DNA of 64,000 nt, taken from Alphaproteobacteria bacterium. GTDB lineage: Bacteria > Pseudomonadota > Alphaproteobacteria > Acetobacterales > Acetobacteraceae. A program made the position numbers and the translations under genes. Location of the stretch: NCBI GenBank assembly GCA_026400815.1, contig JAPLOI010000010.1, positions 1 to 64,000 on the forward strand, given 5' to 3'. Below are positions 48,298 through 57,477 of this stretch, one piece after another (the first letter of the stretch is position 1; every line of letters starts with the position of its first letter). Under the pieces are notes generated by a model. The model worked only from the letters and a program-made list of their open reading frames with translations. It was not told the origin of the DNA and searched no databases.

Positions 48298-48408
48298 TGA
48301 ATTGGATGTGCCAAAAATGAACCCTTTGACAGGTTTTCCCTAACTTATCGGGACCAAAAGGATCGGCACCGCTGCCGGGCGTTCCGGCGCTGAGCCAGGG
48401 TGCCCCGA

Positions 48409-48696
48409 ATGCCTGCCGAGCCCAGTTCATCCCATTCTTTCCGGCTTCCCGCGGCGCTCGATCTGGGCGCGGCGCAGGATTTGCTGCAGCAGCTGCGCTA
48501 TGGGCTCGCCGATGGCGGGCTGGTGCTGGATGGCAGCGAGGTGGAGCGCATCTCGGTGCCCTGCCTGCAGGTTCTGGTCGCGGCACGGCGCGCGGCGGGC
48601 GATGCGGCGGCGTTCCGGATTGTGGATGCCTCTGCCGCGCTGATGGCCGCGGTTGCCGATCTCGGCCTTTCGGCCGCCCTTCCCATGGAGAGCTGA
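48409..48696 (+). CDS. STAS-domain protein
   Basis: A 95-residue SpoIIAA-like STAS protein (LPAALDLGAAQDLLQQL; GLVLDGSEVERISVPCLQVL). STAS domains bind partner kinases or small ligands and are commonly found at the head of alphaproteobacterial che operons. The usual phosphorylatable Ser position is occupied within ISVPC, so phosphorylation is uncertain. A GTG nine bases upstream (48400) is an alternative start. Its stop codon is 1 nt before cheY. Confidence 0.8.
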   Translation: MPAEPSSSHSFRLPAALDLGAAQDLLQQLRYGLADGGLVLDGSEVERISVPCLQVLVAARRAAGDAAAFRIVDASAALMAAVADLGLSAALPMES

Positions 48697-48697
48697 C

Positions 48698-49063
48698 ATG
48701 GCCAAGCGCGTGATGACCGTCGATGATTCCAGGACAATGCGCGACCTCGTGGCGTTCACGCTGCGCGAGGCCGGCTTCGAGGTGAGCGAGGCGGAGGACG
48801 GCAAGAAGGCGCTGGCCGCGCTGCAGGTCGCGCCGGTGGACGTGGTGATCACCGACCTCAACATGCCGAACATGGACGGGGTGACGCTGATCCGCTCGCT
48901 GCGGACACTGCCGGCATTCCGCTCCACGCCGATCCTGATGCTGACCACCGAGTTCGACGCCGCGAAGAAGGCCGAGGGCAAAAGCGCGGGGGCGACCGGA
49001 TGGCTGGTGAAGCCCTTCGACCCCAAGAAGCTGATTGACGTGGTGAACCGGGTGCTGGGATGA
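48698..49063 (+). CDS. cheY: Chemotaxis response regulator CheY
   Basis: A 121-residue single-domain receiver. Acidic pocket VDDSR (8-12), phospho-acceptor Asp53 (ITDLNMPNMDG), switch Thr in MLTTE and Lys in VKPFD. Phosphorylated by CheA, it would alter flagellar rotation. No flagellar genes occur in the window. Overlaps cheA by 4 nt (ATGA), and follows the STAS gene by 1 nt. Confidence 0.93.
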   Translation: MAKRVMTVDDSRTMRDLVAFTLREAGFEVSEAEDGKKALAALQVAPVDVVITDLNMPNMDGVTLIRSLRTLPAFRSTPILMLTTEFDAAKKAEGKSAGATGWLVKPFDPKKLIDVVNRVLG

Positions 49064-51057
49064 GCGCCTCCCCCCTCGACCAGCTGCGCGCCACGTATTT
49101 CGAGGAATGCGCGGAGCTGCTGGACAGCGCCTATGCGCAGCTGAATGCGCTGCATGAGGGCGCGGGCGATGACGAAACGATCCATGCGCTGTTCCGAGCG
49201 ATCCATTCCATCAAGGGCGGCGGCGGGGTGTTCGGGTTTGCCCGCATCGTGGCGCTGGCGCATGCGATGGAAACGCTGCTGGACCTGATGCGCGACGGCG
49301 CGGTGCCGAGCGACCCGGCGCGGGTGATGCTGGTGCTGCGTGGCGCCGATATCCTGGCCGACCTGCTGGGCGCTGAGCGCAGCAACGGCACGGTGCCCGC
49401 CGGGATCGAGGACGGGCTGGTGGCTGACCTGGCCGAGGCGCTGGACGGGCATGGCGGGCCGACGGAAGACGCGGCGCAGACGGCGGGCGAGCATACCGCC
49501 GCGGGCTGGCGCATCCGCTTCGCGCCGCAACCGGCGCTGTATCGTAACGCCAACGACCCGCTGCTGCTGGTGCGCGACCTGCGCCGGCTGGGGCCGGTGG
49601 AGGTGATGGCCGATCTTTCCCGCCTGCCGGCGCTGGATGCGATGGACCCCGAGGGCGCCTATTGCGCCTGGACCTTCGAGCTGACCGCCGCGGCAACGCT
49701 GGCGCAGGTGGAGGAAGTGTTCGAGTTCGTGATCGACGACTGCGACATGTCGATCGAGCCGCTGGGCGGCGCGGAACCGGCGGTTGTCGAGGCAGAGGTG
49801 GCGGCCGAGGCCGTAACCCAGGCGCAGGCGCCGGCGCGGGCCGAGGTGGCCGTGCAGTCCGTGCGGGTGGACGTGGTGAAGGTCGACCGGCTGGTGAACC
49901 TGGTGGGCGAGCTGGTGATCAACCAGTCCATGCTGGTGCAAATGGGTAGCACGCTGCCGCCGGAGGTCTGCCCCGGGCTGATCGCGGGGTTGGAGACGCT
50001 GTCCCAGCATCTGCGGGAATTGCAGGAAGGCGTGATGGCGATCCGCACCCAGCCGGTGAAATCCGTCTTCGGGCGGATGCCCCGGCTGGTGCGCGAGCTT
50101 TCGGCCCAGCTCGGCAAGGATATCCGGCTGATCGTGGCCGGCGAGGGCACCGAGATCGACAAGACGGTGGTGGAACAGCTGGCCGATCCGCTGACCCACC
50201 TGCTGCGCAATGCGCTGGACCACGGCATCGAGACGCCGGAGCAGCGCGAGGCCGTGGGCAAGCCGCGCCAGGGCACGGTGCTGCTCTCGGCCGAGCAGCG
50301 CAGCGGGCGGATCGTGATCGTGCTGGCCGATGACGGGCGCGGGATCGACCGGGCCCGGGTGCTGGCGCGCGCCAAGGAGCGCGGGTTGGTGGCCGCTGAC
50401 GCGAGCATGACCGACGGCGAGATCGACGAGCTGATATTCCTGCCCGGGTTCTCCACCGCCGCCGCGGTTTCCAGCGTGTCTGGCCGGGGCGTGGGGATGG
50501 ACGTGGTGCGACGCAACATCCAGGGGCTCGGTGGCCGGATCGCCATCGAATCGGTCACCGGCCAGGGCAGCCGCTTCATCCTGTCCCTGCCGCTCACGCT
50601 GGCGGTGATGGATGGGCTGGTGGTGTCGGTGGGCGAGGAAACCTACGTGGTCCCTATCACCTCCATCGTCGAAAGCCTGCGGCCGCGACGGGCGGATATC
50701 CATCCGCTGGTCGGCGGCGGCGAGGTGCTGGCGATCCGCGGCGCCTATATCCCGCTGCTGAAACTGGGCCGCCATTTCGGGATGCCCGGCGCGATCGACG
50801 ATCCCGCGCGCGGGATCGTGGTGATCGTGGAAACGGACAGCGTCGGCCAGCTTGGGCTAGTGGTGGACGAGCTGGTGGGCCAGCAGCAGATCGTGGTGAA
50901 GAGCCTGGAGTCCAACTACGGCCGCATCGGCGGCGTGAGCGGGGCGACCATCCTGGGCAATGGCCGCGTGGCGCTGATCCTGGACGTGGCGGGGCTTTCA
51001 GGCCCAGGCGAAAGACTGCAGCGGCGCACGGCACCGCAGGCCATCGCCCTGCAATAG
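49060..51057 (+). CDS. cheA: Chemotaxis histidine kinase CheA
   Basis: A 665-residue kinase with the five-domain plan: P1 Hpt (phosphorylated His49 in FRAIHSIKGGGG), a divergent P2-like region (about 145-240), P3 dimerisation, P4 HATPase (N-box HLLRNALDHGIE, DDGRGID, GRGVGMDVV) and C-terminal P5 CheW-like domain. The charged linker before P3 is AEVAAEAVTQAQAPARAE. No cheW is adjacent; P5 or a distant CheW must couple it to receptors. Confidence 0.96.
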   Translation: MSASPLDQLRATYFEECAELLDSAYAQLNALHEGAGDDETIHALFRAIHSIKGGGGVFGFARIVALAHAMETLLDLMRDGAVPSDPARVMLVLRGADILADLLGAERSNGTVPAGIEDGLVADLAEALDGHGGPTEDAAQTAGEHTAAGWRIRFAPQPALYRNANDPLLLVRDLRRLGPVEVMADLSRLPALDAMDPEGAYCAWTFELTAAATLAQVEEVFEFVIDDCDMSIEPLGGAEPAVVEAEVAAEAVTQAQAPARAEVAVQSVRVDVVKVDRLVNLVGELVINQSMLVQMGSTLPPEVCPGLIAGLETLSQHLRELQEGVMAIRTQPVKSVFGRMPRLVRELSAQLGKDIRLIVAGEGTEIDKTVVEQLADPLTHLLRNALDHGIETPEQREAVGKPRQGTVLLSAEQRSGRIVIVLADDGRGIDRARVLARAKERGLVAADASMTDGEIDELIFLPGFSTAAAVSSVSGRGVGMDVVRRNIQGLGGRIAIESVTGQGSRFILSLPLTLAVMDGLVVSVGEETYVVPITSIVESLRPRRADIHPLVGGGEVLAIRGAYIPLLKLGRHFGMPGAIDDPARGIVVIVETDSVGQLGLVVDELVGQQQIVVKSLESNYGRIGGVSGATILGNGRVALILDVAGLSGPGERLQRRTAPQAIALQ

Positions 51058-51165
51058 GCAGGCATCCGACCCGGCTGCCGATGGCGGCCACGAAAGACCC
51101 GGCCGCCCAAAGCGGCCGCAACCCACGAGATCGCGGCGAGCGCCGCATAAGGGACACGCCGTTTC

Positions 51166-53514
51166 ATGCATATTGGCCAGCCGACGCGCAGCAGCTTCCC
51201 GATGAGCCTGTTCGAACGCCGCGCCGGGAGGGAGCGCCGCGCGGAGTCGCTGCGGACCCGCCAGGCGCTGGACCACATCTCCAACGCCGTGATGATGGTG
51301 GATCGCGACTTCACCGTGACCCAGGTCAACAAGGCGACGGTCGACCTGCTGACGCGCAACCGCGATGCCTTCCGCTCGATCTGGCCGAATTTCGAGCCGG
51401 AGCGGATCGTGGGCATGCGCATCGATATCCTCGATAGCGACCCCGCACAGCAGCGCCGGATGCTGGCCGACCCCGCGAAGCTGCCGTACCGCACCGACAT
51501 TTCCGTAGGCGCACTGAAATTCGCGCTGACGGTGGGGGCGAGCTACGATGCCGATGGCGCCTACAACGGCAACATCCTGGAATGGACGGATGTGACCGAG
51601 CTGCGCACGCAGCAGGGGCAGCTGGCGGCGATCGACAAGGCACAGGCAGTGATCGAGTTCTCGCTCGATGGCCGGGTGCTTCATGCCAACGAGAACTTCC
51701 TCCTGACCCTCGGCTACTCCTGGGGCGAGGTCGTGGGGCAGCATCATTCGATGTTCGTGGATGCCGCCGAGCGGCAATCCCCGGCGTATCGCGCGTTCTG
51801 GGAGAATCTGGGGCGCGGCGATTATGATTCCGGGCAGTATCGCCGGATTGCCAAGGACGGCCGGGATGTCTGGATCCAGGCCAGCTACAACCCGATCCTG
51901 GATCAGAACGGCAAGCCGTTCCGGGTGGTGAAGTATGCCACCGACATCACCGCGCAGAAGATGGCGACAGCCAACTACGAAGGCCAGATCGCCGCGATCC
52001 ACAAGGCGCAGGCGGTGATCGAGTTCGGCCTGGACGGGCGCATCCTGGAGGCGAACGAGAACTTCCTCAACACGCTGGGCTATTCGGCCGGCGCGGTGCG
52101 CGGCCAGCATCATTCCATGTTCGTCGACCCGGCCGAGCGCCAGGGCCACGAGTATCGCGCGTTCTGGGAACGGCTGGGCCGAGGCGAATACGATGCCGGG
52201 CGCTATCGCCGCATCGCCAAGGGCGGGCGCGAGGTGTGGATCCAGGCGAGCTACAACCCGATCCTCGACCTCAACGGCAAGCCGTTCAAGGTGGTGAAGT
52301 ATGCCACCGACGTGACCGAGCAGGTGCGCGCCGAGCAGGAGCTTCAGGCGGCAGTGGCCGAGACCGGCGCGATCGTGGCTGCGGCGCAGGTGAACGATCT
52401 CAGCCGGCGGATCACCATGGAGGACAAGCGCGGCCAGATCGCTGAGCTGTGCACCGGCATCAACGGCATGCTGGATGCGATGGCAGTGCACCTGGCCGCG
52501 GCCGAAGCGCTGAAGGCGGCGGTGGCGGAGACGCAGACGATCGTATCTTCCGCGCAGGCCAATGACCTGAGCAAGCGGATCGGCCTCGTCGGCAAAACCG
52601 GCGAGATCGCCGATCTGTGTGGCGGGGTGAATTCGATGCTCGACACCATGTCGGGTGTGGTTGCCTCCATCACCGAAAGCTGCGGCGCGCTTTCCACCGC
52701 GGCGCGCGAGATCGCGATGGGCAACACCGACCTGTCCCAGCGCACCGAGGAGCAGGCGAGCAGCCTGGAGGAGCTGACCGCCAAGGTGCGCCAGAATGCC
52801 GACAACGCGCAGCAGGCGAACAAGCTGGCGGCCTCGGCGTCAGACATCGCCACCCGCGGTGGGTCCGTGGTGGGCGAGGTGGTGCAGACGATGGATGCCA
52901 TCACCCAGGCCAGCCGCAAGATCAGCGACATCATCGGCGTGATCGACGAGATCGCCTTCCAGACCAACATCCTGGCGCTGAACGCCGCGGTGGAGGCTGC
53001 ACGTGCCGGCGACCAGGGCCGCGGATTCGCGGTGGTGGCCAGCGAGGTGCGCAACCTCGCCCAGCGCAGCGCCAACGCGGCCAAGGAGATCAAGGCGCTG
53101 ATCTCCGACTCCGTGGCCAAGGTGGATAGCGGCTCCAAGCTGGTGTCGGCGGCCGGGCAGACGATGGGCGAGATCGTCGGCTCCGTGCGGCGCGTGACGG
53201 ACATCATGGCGGAGATCTCGGCGGCCTCGCAGGAGCAAAGCGCGGGGATCGAGCAGGTGAACACCGCCGTTTCGCAGATGGACAAGATCACCCAGCAGAA
53301 CGCCGCCCTGGTGGAGGAAGCGGCCGCCGCCGCCAAGTCCATGGAGGAGCAGACCGACGCGATGACGCAGATGGTCTCCGAATTCGTGCTCGAGGGCGGG
53401 CATGTGCCGGCGCCCCCCGTGAAGCAGGCGCCGGCCGCCGCGCGCAAGGCTCGCCCGGCGACCCGCCCGGCTTCCCGCGCCACCACGGCGGAAGACGACT
53501 GGAAGGAATTCTAG
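51166..53514 (+). CDS. Soluble methyl-accepting receptor with three PAS-like and two HAMP-like domains
   Basis: A 782-residue cytoplasmic chemoreceptor without membrane helices. A PAS-like region (about 25-150) is followed by two tandem PAS+PAC units 122 residues apart ([13 protein letters not shown] and [13 protein letters not shown]). Two HAMP-like segments follow ([38 protein letters not shown]), then a standard MCP hairpin with [17 protein letters not shown]. The protein ends DDWKEF, a W-x-x-F tether pentapeptide like those that recruit CheR/CheB. The PAS domains are typical of redox or oxygen sensing, though no cofactor residue can be assigned. Confidence 0.93.
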   Translation: MHIGQPTRSSFPMSLFERRAGRERRAESLRTRQALDHISNAVMMVDRDFTVTQVNKATVDLLTRNRDAFRSIWPNFEPERIVGMRIDILDSDPAQQRRMLADPAKLPYRTDISVGALKFALTVGASYDADGAYNGNILEWTDVTELRTQQGQLAAIDKAQAVIEFSLDGRVLHANENFLLTLGYSWGEVVGQHHSMFVDAAERQSPAYRAFWENLGRGDYDSGQYRRIAKDGRDVWIQASYNPILDQNGKPFRVVKYATDITAQKMATANYEGQIAAIHKAQAVIEFGLDGRILEANENFLNTLGYSAGAVRGQHHSMFVDPAERQGHEYRAFWERLGRGEYDAGRYRRIAKGGREVWIQASYNPILDLNGKPFKVVKYATDVTEQVRAEQELQAAVAETGAIVAAAQVNDLSRRITMEDKRGQIAELCTGINGMLDAMAVHLAAAEALKAAVAETQTIVSSAQANDLSKRIGLVGKTGEIADLCGGVNSMLDTMSGVVASITESCGALSTAAREIAMGNTDLSQRTEEQASSLEELTAKVRQNADNAQQANKLAASASDIATRGGSVVGEVVQTMDAITQASRKISDIIGVIDEIAFQTNILALNAAVEAARAGDQGRGFAVVASEVRNLAQRSANAAKEIKALISDSVAKVDSGSKLVSAAGQTMGEIVGSVRRVTDIMAEISAASQEQSAGIEQVNTAVSQMDKITQQNAALVEEAAAAAKSMEEQTDAMTQMVSEFVLEGGHVPAPPVKQAPAAARKARPATRPASRATTAEDDWKEF

Positions 53515-53529
53515 CCCGGCATCGCCGCC

Positions 53530-54381
53530 ATGAGTACCGCCCTGCTTGCGCCCCCGCCCGGCCCCCCTCTGGGCGATGTGCCGCTGACCGACGAGGATTT
53601 CGGCGCGATCGCGGCCATGGTGCGGGAGCATTCCGGCATCGTGCTGAGCAGCAGCAAGCGGGACCTGGTGTACAGCCGGCTCCGCCGCCGGCTGCGCGCG
53701 CTGCACCTCACCTCCTTCGCCGACTACCGCGCCCGGCTGGTGGGCGCGGCGGGGGCGGAGGAGCTGGTGCGGATGATCAACGCGATCACCACCAACCTGA
53801 CCGGGTTCTTCCGCGAGCCGCACCATTTCGACTACCTGGCGCAGCAGATGATCCCGGCGCTGCCCACCGGCTGGCAGCGGCTGCGCATCTGGTCGGCGGG
53901 GTGTTCCTCCGGCGAGGAGCCCTACACCATCGCGATGACCCTGCGGCGCCACCTGCCGGATGTGGATTCGAAGGATGTGCGCATCCTGGCCACCGACATC
54001 GACACCGACATGGTGGCGCACGGCGCGGCGGGGCGCTACGCGATGGAACGCGCGGCGGCGATCCCGGCCGAGCTGCGCCAGCGCTTCGTGCGCCGGGTCG
54101 ATGGCAACACGGTAGAGATGGACCAGGCGCTGAAGGAGCTGATCGCGTTCAAGCCGCTGAACCTGCTGGGCGAGTGGCCGATGCGCGGCCCGTTCGATGC
54201 CATCTTCTGCCGCAACGTGGTCATCTACTTCGACAAGCCAACCCAGCGCGTGCTGTTCGACCGCTACGCGGAGATGCTGAAGCCGGATGGGTTGCTGTTC
54301 ATCGGCCATTCCGAAAGCCTGTTCCGCGTCAGCGACCGGTTCCAGCACCTGGGCCGCACCGTCCACCGGCGGATCAAATGA
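53530..54381 (+). CDS. cheR: Chemotaxis receptor methyltransferase CheR
   Basis: A 283-residue SAM-dependent enzyme that methylates receptor glutamates. N-terminal helical domain with LVYSRLRRRLRALHL, then the SAM-binding fold with WSAGCSSGEEPYTIAM and FCRNVVIYFDKPTQ. Length and motifs are normal. It starts 15 nt after the receptor gene and its TGA overlaps cheD as ATGA. The receptor's C-terminal W-x-x-F motif is a plausible binding site for it. Confidence 0.95.
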   Translation: MSTALLAPPPGPPLGDVPLTDEDFGAIAAMVREHSGIVLSSSKRDLVYSRLRRRLRALHLTSFADYRARLVGAAGAEELVRMINAITTNLTGFFREPHHFDYLAQQMIPALPTGWQRLRIWSAGCSSGEEPYTIAMTLRRHLPDVDSKDVRILATDIDTDMVAHGAAGRYAMERAAAIPAELRQRFVRRVDGNTVEMDQALKELIAFKPLNLLGEWPMRGPFDAIFCRNVVIYFDKPTQRVLFDRYAEMLKPDGLLFIGHSESLFRVSDRFQHLGRTVHRRIK

Positions 54382-54947
54382 TCAGCCCGGCAGCACTGGC
54401 CGGCTGCCGGGTGGTGAAGATCGGGCCTGGGGAAATGCATGTCACGGGCGATCCCGGCGAGGCGATTCTGACCGTCCTCGGTTCCTGCGTGTCTGCCTGC
54501 GTGTGGGACCCGGCGGCTTCGGTGGGCGGGATGAACCATTTCATGCTGCCGCAACCGGGCACGCACAGCGAGGCCAGCACCGGCTCCTGGCACGGCGCCG
54601 CCGCACGGCTGCGCTACGGCAACACCGCGATGGCCGATCTGCTGGAACAGCTGCAGCGCCTGGGCGGGCGGCTGGACCGGATGGAGGCGAAGCTGTTCGG
54701 CGCCGCCCGGCTGGGCGTGGACCAGGGGATGGTGGGCGATGGCAATGCCCGCTTCGCCGAGGCCTTCCTGGCCAAGCGGGGCCTGCCGCTCCGGGCGCGG
54801 GAACTGGGCGGCGTTTGGGCGCGGCGGGTGGCGTTCCAGGCCACCACCGGCCGCGCCTTCATGACGGAACTGCGCGAGAAGGCGCCGGTCGAACTGGCCA
54901 CCGACGACAAGCCATGGGGCGCCCGCCACCGCGGCACAAAGGAATAG
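54378..54947 (+). CDS. cheD: Chemoreceptor glutamine deamidase CheD
   Basis: A 189-residue amidohydrolase that converts receptor glutamines to glutamates. The catalytic Cys37 (LGSCVSAC) and His54 (GGMNHFMLP) are present, along with the conserved YGNTAM segment. ATG 54378 overlaps the cheR stop. In organisms with CheC, CheD also binds it; here no CheC is present. Confidence 0.93.
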   Translation: MISPAALAGCRVVKIGPGEMHVTGDPGEAILTVLGSCVSACVWDPAASVGGMNHFMLPQPGTHSEASTGSWHGAAARLRYGNTAMADLLEQLQRLGGRLDRMEAKLFGAARLGVDQGMVGDGNARFAEAFLAKRGLPLRARELGGVWARRVAFQATTGRAFMTELREKAPVELATDDKPWGARHRGTKE

Positions 54948-54950
54948 GAC

Positions 54951-55973
54951 ATGCCGATCAAGGTTCTGATCGTCGACGACTCAGCCCTGATCCGGCGGCT
55001 GCTGACCGACATCCTCTCCGCCGATCCGGCGATCGAGGTGGTGGGCACGGCCTCCGACCCGCTGATCGCGCGCGAACGCATCCGCACGCTGCAGCCCGAT
55101 GTTCTCACGCTGGACATCGAGATGCCCAAGATGGATGGGCTGACCTTCCTGGAACGGCTGATGGCGCTCAGGCCCATGCCGGTGGTGGTGGTTTCCACCC
55201 TCACGCAGAAGAACACCGATGCGGCCTTGCGCGCGCTGGAGCTGGGCGCGGTGGATTGCGTGGCCAAGCCGCTGGCCGATATCTCGTCCGGCATGCAGTC
55301 CCTGGGCGAGGAGATGGTGGCCAAGGTGAAGGCGGCCGCGCGCACCCGGCCGCGGGCCCGCAACGCCGCCCCCCCACGGTCTGCACTCTCGGTCGATCCC
55401 CGGCTTTCCACAGTGGGTCGGATCGTGGCGATCGGCGCTTCCACCGGGGGCGTGGAGGCGTTGCAGCAGGTGCTGATGCGCCTGCCCGCCACGGCGCCGG
55501 CGGTTCTGATCACGCAGCACATGCCGGCCGGCTTCACCGCCTCCTTCGCCCGGCGGCTGGATACGCAATGCGCGGTGACGGTGCAGGAAGCGACCGACGG
55601 CCGGCGCGTGCTGCCGGGCCATGTCTATATCGCGCCCGGCGCGCTGCACCTGGAGCTGGTGCGCACCGGCTCCCACCACGAATGCCGGGTGCGCAACGGC
55701 GAGCTGGTCTCCGGCCACCGGCCTTCGGTGGATGTGCTGTTCCATTCCGTCGCCACGGCGGCCGGGCGCTCCGCCGTGGGCATCATCCTCACCGGCATGG
55801 GGCGCGATGGCGCCGCCGGGCTGCTGGAAATGCGCCGCACCGGCGCCCGCACGCTCGGCCAGACAGAGGCGAGCTGCGTGGTCTATGGCATGCCGAAGGC
55901 AGCCATGCAGGCCGGCGCGGTGGAGGCGGAGTTCCCGCTGGACCGCATCGCCGAGGAAATCGTGCGCGTCTGA
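54951..55973 (+). CDS. cheB: Chemotaxis methylesterase/response regulator CheB
   Basis: A 340-residue two-domain protein. The receiver domain has VDDSA (8-12) and Asp55 (LDIEMPKMDG). The C-terminal esterase domain has the catalytic triad regions IGASTGG (Ser), ITQHMP (His) and GMGRDGAAG (Asp). It removes receptor methyl groups, opposing CheR, after activation by CheA. Last gene of the operon, 3 nt after cheD. It also ends the run, since a 100-nt gap precedes thrC. Confidence 0.96.
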   Translation: MPIKVLIVDDSALIRRLLTDILSADPAIEVVGTASDPLIARERIRTLQPDVLTLDIEMPKMDGLTFLERLMALRPMPVVVVSTLTQKNTDAALRALELGAVDCVAKPLADISSGMQSLGEEMVAKVKAAARTRPRARNAAPPRSALSVDPRLSTVGRIVAIGASTGGVEALQQVLMRLPATAPAVLITQHMPAGFTASFARRLDTQCAVTVQEATDGRRVLPGHVYIAPGALHLELVRTGSHHECRVRNGELVSGHRPSVDVLFHSVATAAGRSAVGIILTGMGRDGAAGLLEMRRTGARTLGQTEASCVVYGMPKAAMQAGAVEAEFPLDRIAEEIVRV

Positions 55974-56026
55974 ACCGGGCCTCCTGCCCCCCCGGCATTG
56001 ATCCTGCGCCGTTCCTGGCCCATCTA

Positions 56027-56056
56027 GGGCAGCTTCGACCAGGGCAGCTTCGATCA
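56027..56056 (+). repeat. Tandem 15-bp direct repeat upstream of thrC
   Basis: GGGCAGCTTCGACCA (56027-56041) is followed immediately by GGGCAGCTTCGATCA (56042-56056), one mismatch apart, ending 17 nt before the thrC start. It may be a slippage product or a regulator site. Confidence 0.6.
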
Positions 56057-56073
56057 GGACGGCCGGAACACCG

Positions 56074-57477
56074 ATGAAATACATCTCCACCCGCGGCCAG
56101 GCCCCCGTGCGCGACTTCGCCGGCGTGCTGCTGGCCGGGCTCGCCGAAGATGGCGGGCTGTACGTGCCCGAATCCTGGCCCCATTTCGGCCCGGCAGATT
56201 GGCGCGCCATGCGCGGCCTGTCCTACCCCGAGCTGGCCGCCCGCGTGATGCAGCCCTTCGTGGGCGAAAGCCTGCCTGCGGCCACGCTGCAGCACCTGTG
56301 CCGGGAGTCCTATGCCGGCTTCGGCCACCCCGCCGTGGTGCCGATGGTGCAGCTGGAAACGCATCTCTGGACGCAGGAGCTGTTCCACGGCCCCACGCTG
56401 GCCTTCAAGGACATGGCGATGCAGCTGCTGGGCAGGCTGTTCGACCACGTGCTGGCCGAGCGCGACGAACGCGTCACCATCGTGGGCGCCACCTCCGGCG
56501 ACACCGGCTCGGCGGCGATCGAGGCCTGCGCCGGGCGGGAGCGGGTGGATATCGTGATCCTGCACCCCGATGGTCGCACCAGCGAGGTGCAGCGCCGGCA
56601 GATGACCACCGTGATGGCCCCCAACGTGGGCAACATCGCCGTGGATGGCAGCTTCGACGATTGCCAGGACCTGGTGAAGGCGATGTTCGCCGACGCGCCC
56701 TTCCGCCGCGAGGTCGGCCTTTCGGCGGTCAACTCCATCAACTGGGCCCGCGTGGCCGCCCAGATCCCCTATTACGTCGCCGCCGCCCTCGCCCTCGGCG
56801 CCCCGGACCGGGAAGTGGCCTTCGCCGTGCCCACCGGCAATTTCGGCAACGTCCTGGCCGCCTGGGCCGCGCGCCGCATGGGGCTGCCAGTGGCCCGCCT
56901 GGTGATCGGCTCCAACCGCAACGACATCCTCAGCCGCTTCGTCGCCGGCAACGACATGAGCATGCGCGCGGTGGAACCCAGCCTTTCGCCGAGCATGGAC
57001 ATCCAGGTCAGCTCCAACTTCGAGCGCCTGTTGTTCGAACTGCTGGACCGCGACGGCGCCGCCACGGCCGCCACCATGGCCAGCTTCCGCGCCACCGGGC
57101 GGATGGACGTGCCGCACGCATCCTGGCAGCGCGCCACCGCCGTGTTCCACAGCCACACCGTGGACGACGAGGGCACGCTGGCGGAGATCCGCCGCCTGCA
57201 CGAAACCGCGCGCTACCTGGCCGACCCGCATTCGGCCATTGGCATCGCGGCCGGCCGGGCCCACATGCCGGGTGATGGCATTCCCATGGTGGCGATGGGC
57301 ACCGCCCACCCGGCCAAGTTCCCCGACGCGATGGAGCGCGCCATTGGCCAGCGCCCCACCCTGCCGGCCGCCCTGGCCGACCTCTATGATCGCCCCGAAC
57401 GCTACACCCGCCTGCCCGCCGACCTCGCCGCCATCGAGGCCCGCGTGCGCGCCATCGTGCTGAGGAACGCCGCATGA
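56074..57477 (+). CDS. thrC: Threonine synthase
   Basis: A 467-residue PLP enzyme converting O-phosphohomoserine to threonine. The cofactor Lys112 lies in GPTLAFKDM, and ATSGDTGSAAIEA and the glycine-rich phosphate site VPTGNFGN follow. Length is that of the bacterial/fungal long class, which begins MKYISTRGQAP as seen here. Its stop codon overlaps the M16 peptidase start (ATGA), a pairing common in Alphaproteobacteria. Confidence 0.96.
   Translation: MKYISTRGQAPVRDFAGVLLAGLAEDGGLYVPESWPHFGPADWRAMRGLSYPELAARVMQPFVGESLPAATLQHLCRESYAGFGHPAVVPMVQLETHLWTQELFHGPTLAFKDMAMQLLGRLFDHVLAERDERVTIVGATSGDTGSAAIEACAGRERVDIVILHPDGRTSEVQRRQMTTVMAPNVGNIAVDGSFDDCQDLVKAMFADAPFRREVGLSAVNSINWARVAAQIPYYVAAALALGAPDREVAFAVPTGNFGNVLAAWAARRMGLPVARLVIGSNRNDILSRFVAGNDMSMRAVEPSLSPSMDIQVSSNFERLLFELLDRDGAATAATMASFRATGRMDVPHASWQRATAVFHSHTVDDEGTLAEIRRLHETARYLADPHSAIGIAAGRAHMPGDGIPMVAMGTAHPAKFPDAMERAIGQRPTLPAALADLYDRPERYTRLPADLAAIEARVRAIVLRNAA

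Noticed and set aside
48427-50775. Minus-strand open frame opposite cheY/cheA
   Set aside because: It crosses several well-supported che genes and has a typical shadow composition.
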